The notes under the pieces were generated by a model. It searched no databases, was not told the DNA's origin, and was given only the letters and a program-made list of their open reading frames with translations. Below are positions 61,854 through 64,000 of a stretch of 64,000 nucleotides of DNA, in pieces (position 1 is the stretch's first letter; each line of letters starts with the position of its first letter). A program made the position numbers and the translations under genes. The stretch is from Phycisphaeraceae bacterium (GTDB lineage: Bacteria; Planctomycetota; Phycisphaerae; Phycisphaerales; Phycisphaeraceae). The stretch is from assembly GCA_028284155.1 (NCBI GenBank), contig JANQSF010000134.1, positions 1-64,000 of the forward strand, in the 5' to 3' direction.

Positions 61854-64000
61854 TCAATAAAGCATCAACGCCACGTCACTGGCCAACACCGTCACCGCGA
61901 CCTGCGTCCACGCGGCCGTCTCAACCACGTCGAGTTTCTCGTCGCGCGGGGCGTCTCCGACCTTCAACAACGCGTCAGCGTCATTCGGCGCGGCCTTGTA
62001 ACGCTTGCGCATCTGTATTAACAACTCGGCACACGCCGCGTGTTCCGCATGACTGGGCCTTCGCGACGCGAGCAGTGTGAACAGCAGGTCGAGACGTGAC
62101 GCATCGCCCTTTGCTTCGCGCATCAATCGCTCTGCCAGCTTGCGTGACATCTCGATCCGTTGTGTCTCATTCAATAAGCCCAGCGACTGCAACGGCGTAC
62201 TGGTGCGGGAACGGCGGACGCAGCTCGACTCGCGGTTGGGTGCGTCGAAGAGGGTCATCATCGGGTGCGGGCTGGTGCGCTTCCAGTAGACGTACAGGCT
62301 GCGTCGGTACAAACGCTCGCCCTTGTCGCGCTGGTACTGCTTGGTGTTGCTTCCGGGGTGGGCCAGGGCTCGCCACATGCCCGGGGGCTGGTACGGCTTG
62401 ACGCCCTCGCCGCCCATGTGCGGGTCGAGCAGGCCCGACGACCAGAGCGCCAAGTCGCGGATAATCTCCGCATCGAGTCGGAAACTCGGGCCGCGTGCGA
62501 ACAGGCGGTTCTCCGGGTCGTCCACGTCCTTACGCCAAGTCGATGACTGCTTAAATGTCCGGCTCGTCACCATCAGCCTAAGCATGTGTTTGAGGTCCCA
62601 GCCGCTGTCGTGCAGTTCGACGGCCAGCCAGTCGAGCAGTTGCGGGTGCGTGGGTTGCTCGCCCTGCACGCCGAAGTCTTCGGGCGTACGGACCAGACCG
62701 TGTCCAAACACGCGCTGCCAGATGCGGTTGACCAGCACGCGTGCGACGACCGGGTGGTCGCGCGACGTGAGCCACTTGGCCAAGCCGAGCCGGTTGGGCG
62801 GCGCGTCTTTCGGAAACGCGCCCATCACGTCGAGCACGCCGGGGTCCAGCGCGTCGCCGGTCGGCAGGTTGTATTCACCGCGATTAAGCAGCCGCGTCGG
62901 CCGAGGCTTGGGCAGTTCCTGCGCGACGAGCGTGGGGGTGAACGTCTTCTCCAACTCGGCGATCTGCTTGTCGAGTTCCGGCGACTGTGCGTCCTTCGCA
63001 CGTTGCGCGGTCAGTTTTTCCCATTGCCGCCACGCGGCGACGTCCGGCGGCGCTTTGACCACCGGGCCGTACTGGTATTTGTTCCCGTCCATCGAGTGCT
63101 CAGCCGTGCTGTTGAAGAACGCGAGCAGGCGGTAGTACTCGGTCTGCGTGATGGGGTCGTACTTGTGCGTGTGGCAGCGCGAACAGTTGAGCGTCATGCC
63201 CATCAGCACCGTGCCCAGCGTCTCAACGCGGTCGAAGTTGTTCTTGGCCTGGAACTCGGCCGGGATCGCACCGCCCTCAGCCGTCGTCGGGTTCATGCGG
63301 ACAAAACCGGTCGCAACGCGCTGCGCCAGCGTTGGGTTCGGCAGCAGGTCGCCGGCCAACTGCCAGGTGATGAACTCATCCAACGGTTGATTGTCGTTGA
63401 GCGCCATCACGACCCAGTCGCGGTACGGGTAAATACCGCGGCGGTTGTCCAAGTGCAGGCCGTGCGTGTCGCCGTAGCGCACGGCGTCGAGCCAGTAGCG
63501 GGCCTGATGCTCGCCGTAGCGCGGACTGGCGAGCAGTTGATCGACGTAGCGCTCGTAGGCGTCGCCGCGTTTGTCGTTCAAAAACGTCCGCAACTGAGCC
63601 GGCTCCGGCGGCAGGCCGGTCAACACGAGTGCCGCACGGCGCGCCAACGTCGCGCGATCGGTCTGCGGCGCCATCTCCACGCCAGCCGACCTTTGACCCA
63701 CGAGGATGAATGCGTCGATCGGCGTCGCCGGTTGGCCATCGATCCGCAAACTCGGCGGCGTCGGCTTCGTCGGTTTTACAAACGCCCAGTGCTTCGCGTA
63801 CTGGCCACCCTGCTTCACCCACCGCGTCAGCACGTCGCGCTCCGAGGCCGTCAGTTGCTTGTGCGCCTTGGCCGGCGGCATCGGGTCGTCTTTGTCGTGG
63901 ATGCGCGCGATCAACTCGCTCTTGCCCGGGTCTTTCGGATCGATCGCGCGATACCCGCCCAGGTCGCGCGTCGCACCCTCGAACGAGTCGAGACGCACCA
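61854..64000 (-). CDS. DUF1549/DUF1553 (PSCyt2/PSD1) protein, 5' partial
   Basis: The frame is open to the right edge of the window, so the N-terminus with the signal peptide and first heme motif is missing. The visible 715 residues start in the tail of the PSCyt1 domain (RLDSFEGATRDLGGYRAI, DDPMPPAKAHKQLT), then DUF1549/PSCyt2 (TPIDAFILVGQRSAGVEM, RYWLDAVRYGDTHGLHLDN, LNCSRCHTHKYDPIT with the CxxCH motif) and DUF1553/PSD1 (LAKWLTSRDHPVVARVLVNRIWQRVFGHGLVRTPEDFG, DAPNRESSCVRRSRTSTPLQSLGLLNE). The partner is the DUF1501 protein downstream. Exported planctomycete cytochrome-like protein of unknown reaction. Confidence 0.93.
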   Translation of the reverse strand, partial: VRLDSFEGATRDLGGYRAIDPKDPGKSELIARIHDKDDPMPPAKAHKQLTASERDVLTRWVKQGGQYAKHWAFVKPTKPTPPSLRIDGQPATPIDAFILVGQRSAGVEMAPQTDRATLARRAALVLTGLPPEPAQLRTFLNDKRGDAYERYVDQLLASPRYGEHQARYWLDAVRYGDTHGLHLDNRRGIYPYRDWVVMALNDNQPLDEFITWQLAGDLLPNPTLAQRVATGFVRMNPTTAEGGAIPAEFQAKNNFDRVETLGTVLMGMTLNCSRCHTHKYDPITQTEYYRLLAFFNSTAEHSMDGNKYQYGPVVKAPPDVAAWRQWEKLTAQRAKDAQSPELDKQIAELEKTFTPTLVAQELPKPRPTRLLNRGEYNLPTGDALDPGVLDVMGAFPKDAPPNRLGLAKWLTSRDHPVVARVLVNRIWQRVFGHGLVRTPEDFGVQGEQPTHPQLLDWLAVELHDSGWDLKHMLRLMVTSRTFKQSSTWRKDVDDPENRLFARGPSFRLDAEIIRDLALWSSGLLDPHMGGEGVKPYQPPGMWRALAHPGSNTKQYQRDKGERLYRRSLYVYWKRTSPHPMMTLFDAPNRESSCVRRSRTSTPLQSLGLLNETQRIEMSRKLAERLMREAKGDASRLDLLFTLLASRRPSHAEHAACAELLIQMRKRYKAAPNDADALLKVGDAPRDEKLDVVETAAWTQVAVTVLASDVALMLY

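Noticed and set aside
1-64000. CRISPR array, rRNA operon or prophage
   Set aside because: No regularly spaced repeats, no rRNA-like sequence, and no capsid, tail or terminase genes were seen on either strand.

Overview
The window is high-G+C bacterial chromosome and almost certainly comes from a member of the Planctomycetota. The evidence is the combination of planctomycete-type secreted proteins (DUF1592/DUF1588/DUF1585 cytochrome plus DUF1552 partner, DUF1501 plus DUF1549/DUF1553), an exceptional density of secreted sulfatases (ten intact genes carrying twelve catalytic domains, plus a decayed copy), Tat-type leaders on several hydrolases, and an ECF sigma factor with its anti-sigma partner. 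I cannot name the genus.

Layout. 1-2830: the end of an ECF sigma factor (its start lies left of the window), an overlapping membrane anti-sigma-like gene and a large exported protein of unknown function, all rightward. 2851-4227: a sulfatase. 4362-12368: five tightly overlapping leftward genes forming a MoxR AAA+ ATPase / vWA-beta-propeller / TPR-beta-propeller module. This matches the architecture of the predicted MoxR-vWA-beta-propeller 'ternary' NTP-dependent conflict systems and is the best candidate here for a poorly described biological system. 12515-16215: a rightward DUF1592-family c-type cytochrome and a DUF1552 protein.

16.7-44.4 kb: an accessory region of polysaccharide-processing genes, nearly all leftward. 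Three copies of the 3' half of a tRNA-Gly(TCC) gene mark its borders: one in the complete tRNA at 44386-44458 and two orphan fragments at 16688-16727 and 21296-21340. This is the pattern left by tandem integration of islands into the 3' end of a tRNA gene. A decayed tyrosine-recombinase fragment sits on the other side of the tRNA. The small inner segment (16.7-21.3 kb) carries a GH29-like protein, an SGNH hydrolase and a frameshifted endonuclease/exonuclease/phosphatase-fold gene. The large segment (21.3-44.4 kb) carries sulfatases, an esterase, a 1631-residue protein with three complete sulfatase domains, a three-module lectin-like/SGNH/alpha-beta hydrolase protein, a 1739-residue protein joining sulfatase, F5/8-type C, SASA esterase, alpha-beta hydrolase and a GH43-like propeller, and a sulfatase/GHL15 pair. 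Together they look like a secreted system for stripping sulfate and acyl esters from a complex, possibly fucose-containing, sulfated polysaccharide.

45.2-50.6 kb holds a Sir2-family deacylase and a frameshifted LysE-type exporter separated by repeated attC-like palindromes, a sulfatase with a non-canonical CWTTR active-site motif, relics of a two-partner secretion TpsA/TpsB pair, and an SGNH hydrolase. 50.8-57.2 kb: an iduronate-sulfatase-like gene, then a leftward operon of a Tat-exported TIM-barrel protein, a pentaheme cytochrome and a PQQ-dehydrogenase-like propeller. 57.3-59.4 kb: a leftward signalling group of CheX-like, CheY-like and PilZ/pseudoreceiver/HPt proteins. 59.7-64.0 kb: DUF1501, a small lipoprotein-like gene, and a DUF1549/DUF1553 protein whose start lies right of the window. 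No CRISPR array, rRNA, intact integrase or sulfatase-maturating enzyme was found.
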